Shown here piece after piece: positions 54,281 through 64,000 of a DNA stretch of 64,000 nt. The first letter of the stretch is position 1, and the number at the start of each line of letters is the position of its first letter. The notes below the pieces were generated by a model. The model did no database searches, had not been told where the DNA came from, and saw nothing but the letters and a program-made list of their open reading frames with translations. The stretch is taken from assembly GCA_963771545.1 (NCBI GenBank), contig CAVYTX010000002.1, positions 2,046,001 to 2,110,000 on the forward strand. The letters run 5' to 3'. The stretch comes from CAKZLS01 sp963771545. GTDB lineage: Bacteria > Pseudomonadota > Alphaproteobacteria > Rhodospirillales > Defluviicoccaceae. Position numbers and translations under genes: made by a program.

Positions 54281-57200
54281 TTACATGGAAGCATCCTCGC
54301 CGGGCGGCAGTCGCCTTGGCGCAGTCGTATCGCCTCCGTTGTTGCTGACCTGCTGGGCGAACAGCCTTTGGCCGATGGCGAGCACATGCAGGGTCTCGTC
54401 GGTGTGCTTGACTTCGTTGCCCTTGGACTGCTCCTCCTCGACTTTGAGCCACTGGTTCAGGACCGGTGTCCACTGCTCGTCGGCGCTCACGCTCTGCAAC
54501 ATGTAGGAGACTTGATCACCTTCGATGTCGATCGCGCCGCCCCCGTCATAGCTTTCGATGGCGAGGTAACCGACGGTCTCCACTCCATGGCCGTTCATCA
54601 GCGCCTCCTCCTCGAACAGCGCCGCCTGGAAGCCCGCCGCGCCGACGGACCGCGCCCTCACCGTCACCGCCTCCGGGTCGTTGGCGGTCTGCACAGTCAG
54701 GAACAGATAGGGGGCATTGTCGAAGGGCTCGGTAAAGCCAACCGATCTCCAGGACTTGGTGCCGCCCAGCGAAAAGGTGCCCACTTCCCAGATCGAGCCG
54801 TCGCTCATCACGTGACGTCCGGGCTCGAGCACCAGATAGGGAATGCTCTCCAGGGCATGGAACATATCGCCGAGACGTTGACGATAGTCCCATTCCTGAA
54901 AGCGCAGCTCGAAGCCGCGGTCATCCACGTTGTTGAGTCGCACGACACCGGGATCGGCATCGTTGAAACTCGGAGGGCCGGCAAGGACCACAGGCTCCGC
55001 AAAGCCGCTGGGGGCGTCGACAGGGGTCCAGTCGCCGTCCGCCCGGGCTGCTGCTTCCAAAGGATAATAGACGTTATCGTCGGTCGCTTCCCTTGGGGGT
55101 TCGGCTGGTGTCGTTGCACTCGCGACGTCTGAGTAAGACGACAAGTTGCCCGCCGCATCGGTCGCGCGGATGCGATACCGATAGGTTGTGTTCGCGGCAA
55201 GGCGCGTGTCGGAGTAAGACGTGCCGCCTGGCGTCGCGATCTGCACGAAGTCGGTGCAACTTGCACCGGCGCAGCGCTCTACTTGGTAGCCTGAGACCCC
55301 CACGTCATCCGTTGAAACCGTCCACGTCAGGTCGATTTGGCTTGTCGAGACCGCCGTCGCTTGCGGGTTGACGGGAACGGACGGTGCGGCGGTGTCCGCC
55401 GTCGCGCTCTCCGCGACGAAGATGACGTCACGAAGGTAGTTGCTCTGCTGCCAACTCTGGGTGGGACGCTCGCCGATGGTCTCGGAGTAAACGGCGGCAT
55501 TCGGCGGATAGGCGATGTGCAGGCCGTTGTCGCCGCCCGTGCCCATGTCGGGATCCTGCGCCTCCACAGTGTACCAGCCGGCGGCATCTTCACCCGTCGA
55601 GACCGTCACGGTGTAGGTTTGATTTGCGCTCAGAGAGACTGGGGTTGGAAGGGAGAAGTCGTGCCAACCGATGCCGGAGTAGGTGAACGTATGCGGCCCG
55701 GAAAGCAGCGCACCGTCGCTGTTCCGCCACAGGCGTGCAGTGTGGGCGCCGGTCTCCTCCGGTGCGCCATAGACGCGGACACCCGTCACCTGGCCGTCAG
55801 TGGTCGGCGTGAAGATCAAACCCAAATCCCAAGCTTGGTCATCGCCAGCGAACTTCGTCGTGCTGCGGGAGCCCCAAATGGTCTCTTCACCCCCAGTTGT
55901 TTGGGGCTGCGTTGTCGCACTCGCCACACTCGAATATGATGAGAGGTTCCCCGCCGCATCGATCGCCCGCACGCGGTAGCGGTAGGTGGTCCCGGCGGAG
56001 AGGCCGGTGTTGGAATAGGACGTGCTGTTCGGCGTGGCGATCTGCGAGAAACTGGTGCAGTCCGAGCCGCTGCATCGCTCCAGCCGGTAGCCCGTCACTC
56101 CGACGTTGTCAGTGGACGCCGACCACGACACGTTGATCTGGGTCGCCGAGGCCGAAGATACAGTAAGATTCGTCGGCGTAGCAGGTGCGGTCGTGTCGGA
56201 CGGGGATGAGTTCGAGACGGTAACCGTCCGCGGTGCACTGGTGGTGACGTTCCCCGCCGCGTCGCGTGCCACCGCGGTGAGGGTATAAGTTCCGTTGGCA
56301 ACACCGGTGGTGTTCCACACGGCCGAGTATGCGTTCGTGGTGTCCTCGGCTCCAAGATTGGCGCCATCGAGTTTGAACTGGACACCGACCACGCCGACGT
56401 TGTCGGACGCGTTTGCGCTCACCGTGATGGTGCCGGAGACCGTGGTCCCGGAGGTTGGCGCCGTCAGCGACACCGTGGCCGGAGTGCTGTCGGTGGGCGG
56501 CGGGGTGGCACTTGCGGCCCGTAACGGGTGCGGATAGGTGTAAGGAGTATAGTGCCCGTCCGACCATGTGTTGGTCGCACTGCAGACATCCAACGTTCCG
56601 TCGTTTGATGTGCCATTCGTTTTATGCCAGTTGCCGCCTTGATCGGTTGACCACCAAGCCACACCGGTTGTGCAATTGGCGGGGCGTTGAGCCCGTGTCC
56701 CGACACCGACACCAGCCGAGCATGTTCCGGCACCTGGATCGCAGGATGTGTTGCCGTGGTGTAGGTAGAAATCGCGGTTCTGCGCGATGATACTGGAGGA
56801 AGCCCGATTGCTGAACCAAGATCCACCCCAACCCGATACTGGGTTGCCTGTATTCAGCCACTCGTAGACAGGTTCAAGCGCCTGTCGAGGCCATGCAATT
56901 GTGCCGGTGCGGGTATTTATTTTATTCGGGAACGTCCCGGACAAGGTGTCGCCGGCACCGCGTCCGGGCTGATCTATGCACTCTCCGATTTGCGGGCCGT
57001 CCCACGCGCTGCCGCCGCCAGAATTACAATAACCCCACCCGTTAGGAGGTGACGATTGAGAATATCCACAATTAGCAGCGTCATTCGAGCGGCAGTTGTT
57101 GAAATACATAATGTTTTTGTAAGTGTTGTCGACGGAATTTCCCCACGTCATCCCTGGTCCGCTATTGTAGTAGTCGAAGGCGAAGTTCGGTTCTCCTCCA

Positions 57201-58131
57201 GATGCTCCAGACGGATGAGTAGTGTTGCCGTATATCTCATGGGCACGGCAACCACGGTCGTCCCAAGCGTGCCCTGTCGGATGCGTTTGCCCGACAGCCA
57301 TCTTTGTGAAATCACTGTGCCTGACGACAAATTTACCCCCGGAATGGCAATCCAACAGCGCACCTTCATTGCTATTGCCGACGCCCACAATATCTTCAAA
57401 GAAGAAAAAGTCGTCGGTGCCGAACGCTGTGGCCTCTGCCCATTCCGTGTTGCCGCTGTTCCTTCCGTTGACGGTGTGCGCCCAATTGATGCTGGAGGTT
57501 TCGATCAGCGCGTTATCCATAACTCCCCTAACACCCCCTCCAATATAAAGAAACTTGCCGCGATGAGTGCTCCCCGTATCGAAATCAAAGTGCACGTGAT
57601 CTATCCGGACATACGACTTACTAGCGGAACCGAGAAATCTGAATCGGAGCGTTGTTCTTCAGGCCACCACTCCCGTTGCGGAAAGTAATGCCAGCCATTC
57701 TAAACACACCCGTAGATGGTGCGTTTATCTGCAGGATAGAGCCATTGGTGTTTCTGTAATCATCGACAATAACCGTTAAGTCGTCGCCACCTACGGTACC
57801 AAGATCACCGGCCCCGAGCAGCGTGACATTGGCAGGAGGACTCAACGATAGGCTTGAGGTCCACGAGCATGTTCCTGCCGGGATGGCAACGGTATCTCCA
57901 GCACCCGCTTGGCTCATCGCGGCGTTCACATCACCTTGCGAACAACTCGTCGCGGTGATGGTGCGTGCCAACGCCTGTGCTGGCAGCCCAATACCGACTG
58001 CAAACGTCGCGACAACAGCGAATGCCATCAGCGCCGCGGTGAGGTAGCCCCTCGGAACTCGACCAAATAACCGTCTCCGCTTCTGATACGGTGAAGCGTG
58101 CGCGCAGTTCACGGGGTGGAACTTGGCCATG
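54281..58131 (-). pseudogene. large surface protein (beta-helix, Ig/FN3, lectin-like), frameshifted
   Basis: From ATG 58129-58131 after AGGAGG, a signal peptide (AALMAFAVVATFAVGIGLPAQA) leads into a right-handed beta-helix region (TITATSCSQGDVNAAMSQAG, NVTLLGAGDLGT). The frame breaks at about 57640 and resumes (VHFDFDTGSTHRGKFLYIGG). Downstream are a bacterial Ig-like domain (DNVGVVGVQFKLDGANLG), two FN3 domains, a DUF4082-like domain between them and a C-terminal lectin-like domain (GFELRFQEWDYRQRLGD). Restored length is about 1280 residues. Probably an adhesin or surface glycan-binding protein. Confidence 0.8.
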
Positions 58132-58620
58132 GCAAAGTCCTCCTGGAGGTCGTCCGTCAGATCCTGGATGTTCGGCAGCAGTGTTTGGGGTCGTAGAATG
58201 GACGGTTTGCCGTTCAAATCAGTGAATGTGAAAGTCGCCTCGGTATCGTCCAGATACTTAAGAGTATCAATATTTGCGCGCGTTTCGCCATTGATAGTTA
58301 AACTGACATTGTCCATATGTTTTAGCTCGCAATTTGTCCAAGTGGTTTCCAGATACCCGGGCGTACTGTCGTCGGTGCACACCTGTCCGCGAACGCATTT
58401 GGGTGCCGGCGCGCCGAAGGCATCTGCAATTTGTGATATATAGGTTTATAATCTTATTTTGGCCCAAACGCAAGGACTATTTGCTGGCGCAGGCGCCGAA
58501 AAAAGTTCCCTCCATGTTGACAAGGTCTTGACTCTGTGGGCTTGTGGGGAAAACCTGGGAACGAGAACATATCGGGGGAGAGAACAGGTCGAGGCATGGG
58601 CGTCGATGGGGGAATCGTTG
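58132..58620. other. region upstream of the surface-protein gene
   Basis: The frame of the surface protein stays open upstream to a GTG at 58382 and is protein-like (VSLTINGETRANIDTLKYLD), so it might belong to an overlapping upstream gene or a longer N-terminus. The strong AGGAGG and the signal peptide favour the start at 58131. Confidence 0.4.
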
Positions 58621-58779
58621 ATGACCAGCAAACACGGCAAGACAAAACGGTTTGGGTCGCGTCGTCAGTTCCTTAAGTGGGCAGCGGCCCTCACTATCTT
58701 CGCAGATACGTGTTACCCGTCCCGTTTGGCGAATGCCTTCCAGCCCGCTAAGGCGCGACTGCCTCGACCGCCTTCAGCG
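58621..58779 (+). pseudogene. 5' fragment of a Tat-exported protein gene
   Basis: ATG 58621 begins a Tat signal: MTSKHGKTKRFGSRRQFLKW, with the twin-arginine RRQFLK and a hydrophobic AAALTIFA. The frame then runs straight into the terminal repeat of the ISAs1-like element at 58780, so the rest of the gene is lost. Confidence 0.65.
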
Positions 58780-58798
58780 CAGGGCTGTTCAGTTCTCC

Positions 58799-59229
58799 TT
58801 ACGCCAGCGGGTATGACAGGGCATTGTCCGGGTTGAGGGCGTTGATGTAGAGCTCCCGGGCGACGTTGGTGGTGCCGTTGGCGCGGAGGATATTGAGGCA
58901 TCGGGCGAAGTGGCCCGGTCTGGTTCGAATGCGGCTGAGGTCCTCGAAGAAGGAGACGTCGCGGACGTGGTGGCTGCGGTTTCGATGCCCCAGTGCTGGC
59001 GGATCGCAGTGCCGGCGGCGGTCGCGGTAAGTCCGCTCTGGCAGGCGTAGAGGGATGTCTCGTTGGTTTGATGCCAGAGACCGGTTTTGGTGTTCTTGTG
59101 CCAGGTGAGGCGGGTAACGCGGGCGGCGGTCATGATGAGGCCGTCCCAGTCGGGTCCGAGGCGGCCGGCGACATCGAAGGTCTCGACCAAACGATGCTCC
59201 TGGCGGCCATGGCAGTTGCGCTCGACGGT
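58799..59229 (-). pseudogene. ISAs1 transposase, 3' part
   Basis: Starts at the IS1380 edge (VETFDVAGRLGPDWDGLIMT) and continues to IRQHWGIE. A frame change then leads to NRSHHVRDVSFFEDLSRIR and ALNPDNALSYPLA, the usual ISAs1 C-terminus. Non-functional. Confidence 0.85.
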
Positions 59230-59233
59230 CTAG

Positions 59234-60958
59234 CCTGGATATCTCACCGTAGGGGTCATGAGGTAGGTATTTTCGGGTAATTTGTGGTTGTTGATGGTTG
59301 GTTTGCGCCGTTGAAATTGGGTGGCGCGGTCTTTGTCGGCGGCGGGCCGGGCGTTTTCGTGCGTCAGTTGTGCGCTTCTGTTTGGTGCGCCGATGACGAG
59401 TCTATGAGGGCGCAGCTTGGGTGTCGGCTGTTGACGGTCGACGGGATGGGCTTTGCGGCTATCCGGGAGAGGCACGCAGCCTGGCGTGGGCGAGGGCGAA
59501 TTCGGCTTGGTATGGACACGCCGACGCCATAGCGATCTTGCTCCGGCGCACCGAGACGGTGACGCGGGCGCCGATCTTGAGGAGCTTGAGCCGGATGGTG
59601 CCGGCGGTGGCGGTGGCGAACTCGGTGTGGCCGAGACCGATCCGCTGCAGCGCTTCGATCAGGACATAGGCGAACGACGAGAACCAGAGGCGGAGCTGAT
59701 TGGCGCGCAGGGTTGCCGTCGAGGTTCGGTCGGCAAAGAGATCGAGTTGTTGCTCCTTGATGCGGTTCTCCATGTCGCCCCGGGCGCAGTAGAGGCGCTC
59801 GTACAGGGTCTTGGCGTCGATGGCCTTGCGTTTGAGCGAGGTGACGATGAACCGGGGATTGGCGCCCTTGGCCAGGTGCTCGGCCTTGCCGATCACCCGG
59901 CGCCGACGGCTCCAGCTGTCGCGGGTGGCGTAGAAGAAATCCTTAAACCGGCGGGCCGGTTTCCCCGTGGCTTCGTATTCGCTTTCGGCCCACGCGAGAT
60001 CGATGGCGAGTTCGTCGACGAGGCGGCTGTTGCGGGCGAGGCCGAAGACATAGTCCACGCGGTTCGCCTCGCACCACGCCATCAACGCCTCGCGGGCGAA
60101 GCCGCTGTCGGCCCGGAGCACGATCTTGACCCGCGGCCAGCGGCGGCGGATGTGGGCGACGATGCGGGCCACTTCCTCCTTGGCGCCGGCCGAGGCGTCG
60201 ATGTTGGAGCGGCGCAGCTTCGCCGCCAACAGATGCGGGCCACAGAAGATGTACAGCGGCAGATAGCAGTAGCAATCGTAATAGCCGTGGAAGAACCGGC
60301 CCTCTTGATGTCCATGCAAAGGGTCGTCGGTGGCGTCGAGGTCGATGACGATCTCCCTCGGCGTTTTGTCCTGGCTGTCGAGAAACACGTCAACCGGGAC
60401 CGCCTCCAAAGCCTCCGGGTCGTGGCCGATCTTGTGGTAGCGATCGCCATCGCCACGGGGCGCATGTTCCAAGCGATTGATCGTGCTCTTGCCCGCCAAT
60501 GGCGCGCAGTCCTCGCGCTTGATGCTTCGCATCCCTTGCGGGCATGCGTCCAGCCGCTCCGAAAACAACGCCAGAACCGGATCGAATCGCAAGGTGTCAT
60601 GATCGTTGACGTCCTCGTAGCCGAGCGCGATGCCAATGATCCGCTGGCCGACCAGCGTGCGCACCGTATGCACGACGTCCGCTTGCCGGCGCCCGTCCGT
60701 GAAGCACGCCGCCACCCGATCGATCAAGGCGATCGCCCGATCGGTCTCGCGCAGCAGCACCGCTCCCGCATCCGACGTCACCAAACCGCCGTCAAACCCC
60801 GCCACCACACGACGGCCATCAAACGCTTCGAAATCGAGTTGATCGGAGATACACTGTGTTTGCATCGGACCCCGTCCTGGAATCTGGTAAAGCATTTTGC
60901 CAAAACGACTTTCTCAAATTCTTGGGGCCGATGCACCCCCTGCGGTGAGATATCCGGG
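59234..60958 (-). mobile_element. IS1380-family element, complete
   Basis: The 1725-bp element has terminal repeats CCTGGATATCTCACCG and, inverted, CCCGGATATCTCACCG (15 of 16 match). It is flanked by the 4-bp direct repeat CTAG at 59230-59233 and 60959-60962, the duplication size known for the family. Confidence 0.93.
59459..60895 (-). CDS. IS1380 family transposase
   Basis: The 478 residues are intact: DGGLVTSDAGAVLLRETDR, then DLDATDDPLHGHQEGRFFHG, the LRADSGFAREALMAWCE block and C-terminal LRANQLRLWFSSFAYVLIEA. The catalytic acidic residues are in the expected blocks. An internal start MQTQ (about 60865) is also possible. Intact transposase plus matched TSD suggests recent insertion. Confidence 0.95.
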   Translation of the reverse strand: MLYQIPGRGPMQTQCISDQLDFEAFDGRRVVAGFDGGLVTSDAGAVLLRETDRAIALIDRVAACFTDGRRQADVVHTVRTLVGQRIIGIALGYEDVNDHDTLRFDPVLALFSERLDACPQGMRSIKREDCAPLAGKSTINRLEHAPRGDGDRYHKIGHDPEALEAVPVDVFLDSQDKTPREIVIDLDATDDPLHGHQEGRFFHGYYDCYCYLPLYIFCGPHLLAAKLRRSNIDASAGAKEEVARIVAHIRRRWPRVKIVLRADSGFAREALMAWCEANRVDYVFGLARNSRLVDELAIDLAWAESEYEATGKPARRFKDFFYATRDSWSRRRRVIGKAEHLAKGANPRFIVTSLKRKAIDAKTLYERLYCARGDMENRIKEQQLDLFADRTSTATLRANQLRLWFSSFAYVLIEALQRIGLGHTEFATATAGTIRLKLLKIGARVTVSVRRSKIAMASACPYQAEFALAHARLRASPG

Positions 60959-61048
60959 CTAGACGCTATCGATGGGCGGCTCGACATCGCAGATCGCTTC
61001 CAGGGTCTGGTGCAGGATCGGTTGGTTGGCTTTGACTCATAAGTTTTT

Positions 61049-61591
61049 TCAGTGCATGGCATCGGCGGTGAACACGACGCCGGTCAGTCCCAGCTCGCGG
61101 ATCATCTGCTGTGCGGCGGGGATCTCGTTCGACTTGTCGTCGATTTCGGTGTGCGCCAGGACGATCGCCGAAGCCGAGGCGAACGCCGTCAACGTCTGCG
61201 CCGCCTTGCGGTCGCTGATGTGGTCGAAGCTGCCGCGCAGCGTCTTGCCGTCGAGGGCGATCACCGGCTTTTCGCCCGCCGCGCCCGCCGGCAGCAAGGC
61301 CTTGGCATGGCGGCGAAACGCCCGTTCGAGGTCCTCGGTGTCCACGGACTGGAGCACCGTCCGCAACGTGTTCACCGCCGGAGCCCGTTTCAGATTCACC
61401 CGGAAGTGATGATTGAGGAGCACCCGGCGCTGGTCCAGGAAGGTGATGATGCCGCGGTAGGATTTGGCCCCGCTCAGCAACGCCAGCACCGTGAACAACA
61501 ACAGAGGCGCCAGCGGATAGCGCTGGCCTTGCGCCCGCCGCGGGTCCGCAACGTCCTGCAAAGCCGCCAGAAGATTGGAAAACGGAACCAT
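61049..61591 (-). pseudogene. ISAs1 transposase, 5' part
   Basis: The 180 residues hold DDE-domain beginnings: LLALLSGAKSYRGIITFL-like, then VIALDGKTLRGSFDH and LGLTGVVFTADAMH, then a stop. The expected continuation (VKANQPILHQTLEAICDV) is seen after a short deletion, up to the IS1380 edge. The element was probably already inactive when IS1380 entered. Confidence 0.88.
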
Positions 61592-61735
61592 CGCACCCTC
61601 CCATCAAAGTCAAGGTGCCCGTCATAGATTCACACTTTTCCCGGCCAGGGTAGACTCGTTTTCAGACCAGAAATCGCCGCTCAGACTCGTATTGCGATAG
61701 CGCTCCCCTCATGCCCGCAGAACTGAACAGCCCTG

Positions 61736-61971
61736 AGGGGAAACTGTACCCTGCCGCGCCCACAGATGCCGCGGATTCCAAACGCCGAACCCACCGCATA
61801 TCACGCCTGATCGCCAAGCTCCGCGGCCATGGCCTCATCACCAAGGTCAAGAACAGCCGCCTCTACCGCCTCACCGCCCGCGGCCTCAAGGCCATGTGGC
61901 CCGCAATCCGCTTCCGCAGAAGCGATTTTCCTGGCTTGTTCCGCGAGGTTCAAGCCGCTCTCGCCGCCTGA
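61736..61971 (+). pseudogene. 3' fragment of a winged-helix-like protein
   Basis: Begins inside the terminal repeat of the ISAs1-like element and continues RISRLIAKLRGHGLITKVKN, SRLYRLTARGLKAMW. A Lys/Arg-rich winged-helix-like pattern; only the C-terminal ~80 residues are present. Unrelated to the Tat fragment on the other side, so the flanks do not belong to one gene. Confidence 0.5.
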
Positions 61972-62026
61972 AACTTCCGCAGGCATGTCAATTCCTGGGG
62001 AGGAATTGCATATAAACTCCCGCCCC

Positions 62027-62663
62027 TTACAGCGCGGCCGGCAAGAAAGCGGTGGCATCGCTGGGTTCCTGGCTGATGCTGTAACCGTATTTCGCCAGGT
62101 AACAGACCAGGTCCTTGTATCTCTCCCAACTCATGGTTCCAGTCGACAGACCATGTTCGAAGTGAGTATAGGCAGGACGGTATTTTTCGAAATCAATATT
62201 TCGCAATATTTCAAAGTCGTATCCCTCCGTGTCTGTAATTAGAAGCTCGATATTTTCGATTTCGTGGGTGGTTAGCAGCTCCTCAAAAGTCTTACAGGGG
62301 ACCGTCTCCGTCGTCATGTAGGAAGTGTCCAATTTGGAGAGCTTATAATGTTCGGGGTCGAAGGACCCGATGCCTCTAGCCCATGGCGGCAGGCTTCTCT
62401 CAAGATCTTGTCGCACGCGGTGGATCAACATCTCTTTTTCAGAGTTGTGTATGGCCATGTTCACTGGAACGATGGATTGCGCCAATTTGCACGAAAACAA
62501 CTTCGTGGGAACTCTTCATTCGGTCGATAAGCAATTGCGACAAGAACGATTGGTACGATTCATCCTTCTTCTCAAGCTTATAGCCGAACTTGTCCAAGAG
62601 CGGATCTAGAAGCCATTTAACTCTGCGCAGGGCTTGCCAAGCACTATTCGGAACTTTTGACAT
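62027..62663 (-). pseudogene. FkbM-family methyltransferase, internally deleted
   Basis: The N-terminal frame has HEVVFVQIGA (SAM-binding start). It jumps directly to another frame with VPVNMAIHNSEKEMLIHRV, then ITDTEGYDFEILRN (FkbM LxxDxEGxE-like). About 50 residues and the frame are missing at 62480-62500. It would O-methylate a sugar in polysaccharide; now probably inactive. Confidence 0.8.
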
Positions 62664-62698
62664 AGAAAATTACCGATGCTAGGAACTATGTTACACAG

Positions 62699-64000
62699 TC
62701 AAGAAGTAATGGGACTTGGGCGTTCTGGCGGTTTCAGGTCCGGTTTAGGGCCGCGTCCAGTCGTCCAATATAGGACTTTTGATACGGCACGCGCCTTGCC
62801 ATCCCATGTGAGGTTATTGCGAGCATAGGCCATGCCATTCTGCCTTAAGGTCTCAAGGTGACTGCGGTCGCGAGCGAGATGTTTCAGGAGCTCTGCGAGC
62901 TTCAGGATTAGATCGTCCTCGTTTGTCAGGGCGATCTTGTACCCGACCTGCGGGGTGACGATATCGCCTGGCCCGCCGAAATCCGCCACGACCGGTACCG
63001 CGCCCAGCGCGAGTGCCTCAAACACCACGGCTCCGCCGAATTCCCGAAGAGACGGATACACGAACACGTCTGCCTGCCGAAACTGCGCCATGGCATCGGA
63101 AGTCGCGAGCCACCCAGTGAAAGTGACCGCGTTGTCAATTCCGAGCGATTTCGTGAGGCGCTGAAGACCCTCTCGTTCCGGTCCGTCACCGACCACCGTG
63201 AAGTGGGCGGCACCGGTTCGCAGAACTGCAGATGCCGCCCGCAAGGCGATATCGCAAGCCTTAAATGGAACGAGGCGGCCGACAAATATCAATCGGAGCT
63301 TCTGCTCACGCGAGGCAGGACGTCGGACTGGTCCGTTGAAGAGCGCGGGATCGATACCGTTCTCCCCTGAAACGAAGAACAGCTTGTCTCGATAAGCAGC
63401 GAACTCCGCGCACGTATGTGATGAACCAGCGATTATCGCGGCCGCTCTCCTGTATGTCGATCGAGCGAACGGTAGGTATCGGTACAACCCCCTTAAATTG
63501 GAGACCCAGTATCCGGCCTCCCGTCGTTGTTTATCCAGCTGCGGGAAACCCTCTGGCCAAGGCAGCCCCCCGTTGAGAGGCCCAATCACGAACGGGATCG
63601 GCCCGTTGCGGAGAAAGAAAGCGAAGGGACTCGGAAGCACTGAGACGATTGGCAGGATTCGCAGCACGACGTCGAAATCGCTCAATAGAATGCGGCGCTT
63701 AAGCTGTCGCCACGCGCACCACTCAAAGGCAATTTGAAGAGGGTAGCTGGCGGCAGTAAGGCTTTGCCGCCCATAATCGTACTTGAAGATATGTCGTAAA
63801 GCCCAGCCGTAAAGTCGATCGAGTCCCGGCACATGAATCGCTTCTATCGCATGAAAGCCCCCTCCCGCTCGACGAATTGGCTGTTCATTTGCGGCGCGAG
63901 CTACCAAGGTAACCGAGTGGAGACGCGAAAGTGCTTCGGCATGCGCATATGCGATCTGCGGGGTCGTAACAGATTCGGGATTACAGTCCGGAGCGAGCAC
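62699..64000 (-). CDS. GT4 glycosyltransferase, 5' end beyond window
   Basis: 433 codons are visible; the start is beyond the right edge. GT-B fold of family 4: FVIGPLNGGLPWPEG, then donor-binding LIFVGRLVPFKACDIALRAA, VVGDGPEREGLQRL, the E-x7-E-like region SLREFGGAVVFEALALGAVP and C-terminal NLTWDGKARAV. It likely adds a sugar in exopolysaccharide synthesis along with the epimerase and FkbM genes. Confidence 0.9.
   Translation of the reverse strand: MLAPDCNPESVTTPQIAYAHAEALSRLHSVTLVARAANEQPIRRAGGGFHAIEAIHVPGLDRLYGWALRHIFKYDYGRQSLTAASYPLQIAFEWCAWRQLKRRILLSDFDVVLRILPIVSVLPSPFAFFLRNGPIPFVIGPLNGGLPWPEGFPQLDKQRREAGYWVSNLRGLYRYLPFARSTYRRAAAIIAGSSHTCAEFAAYRDKLFFVSGENGIDPALFNGPVRRPASREQKLRLIFVGRLVPFKACDIALRAASAVLRTGAAHFTVVGDGPEREGLQRLTKSLGIDNAVTFTGWLATSDAMAQFRQADVFVYPSLREFGGAVVFEALALGAVPVVADFGGPGDIVTPQVGYKIALTNEDDLILKLAELLKHLARDRSHLETLRQNGMAYARNNLTWDGKARAVSKVLYWTTGRGPKPDLKPPERPSPITS

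Larger units (their letters stand above)
58780..61735 (-). mobile_element. ISAs1-like element interrupted by IS1380
   Basis: Terminal inverted repeats of 17 bp (CAGGGCTGTTCAGTTCT) are identical at 58780-58796 and, inverted, at 61719-61735. Between them the ISAs1 transposase is split by a complete IS1380 element. No target duplication could be seen. Confidence 0.75.

Noticed and set aside
59453..61042. 529-codon plus-strand frame across the IS1380 transposase
   Set aside because: Antisense of an intact transposase; no domain evidence.
1..64000. CRISPR arrays, tRNA or rRNA genes
   Set aside because: No regularly spaced repeats and no tRNA- or rRNA-like conserved blocks were found on either strand by eye.

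Overview
The window looks like a GC-rich alphaproteobacterial chromosome, probably Rhodospirillales-like. A GapR (DUF2312) protein is present, and a single-chain aceE sits in an operon with aceF and a lipoyl-domain-carrying lpdA. There is also a VPLPA/PEP-CTERM-type exported protein and large Ca-binding RTX exoproteins. The species assignment is inference. Two AT-richer patches (about 23.9-24.2 kb and 31.7-34.2 kb) differ from the rest and suggest acquired DNA. No tRNA, rRNA or CRISPR array was seen.

Left part (1-22 kb), mostly core. A pyruvate dehydrogenase operon on the minus strand (aceE-aceF-lpdA-alpha/beta hydrolase) is followed by a glycine-zipper lipoprotein, a Rap1a/Tai-like protein and gapR. 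On the plus strand come Ap4A phosphorylase, the K+-binding LysM protein Kbp, a 45-aa lipoprotein, XpaC and TelA, then moaA. After moaA lies a 268-bp nested palindrome that can fold as a three-armed cruciform and includes the moaA stop codon. Next is a periplasmic binding protein paired with a 1497-aa hybrid kinase that carries three receiver domains, an HPt domain and a C-terminal HD-GYP domain. A frameshifted PEP-CTERM gene, an SRPBCC protein and lysS complete this part.

Middle part (22-48 kb), accessory and stress functions. It holds a DHp-only histidine-kinase-like small protein, an animal-type heme peroxidase with RTX repeats, DUF3775, a transglutaminase, pirin, hemerythrin, an NPCAAK-repeat exported protein, and a large AT-rich membrane protein of unknown role. 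A copper module follows: copA, cueR and a cytochrome c, with a textbook CueR operator that overlaps the stop codon of an upstream AlkA-like glycosylase. The most unusual locus is at 39.7-45.4 kb, where a 1519-aa tyrosinase-like putative copper protein lies between two paralogous small membrane proteins (60 of 90 aligned residues identical). ExoD, a Ca2+/Na+ exchanger and mscL follow.

Right part (48-64 kb), a mobile and cell-surface region. It contains a frameshifted ISL3 element, a sugar-nucleotide epimerase/reductase, an IS1595 remnant, an RTX protein with a duplicated 83-residue module, a frameshifted beta-helix/FN3 surface protein, an IS1380 element inserted (CTAG duplication) into a decayed ISAs1-like element, a broken FkbM methyltransferase and a GT4 glycosyltransferase cut by the window edge. 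It reads as an exopolysaccharide/surface locus eroded by insertion sequences. At least seven reading frames in the window are broken by short indels, which means either real decay or assembly error.
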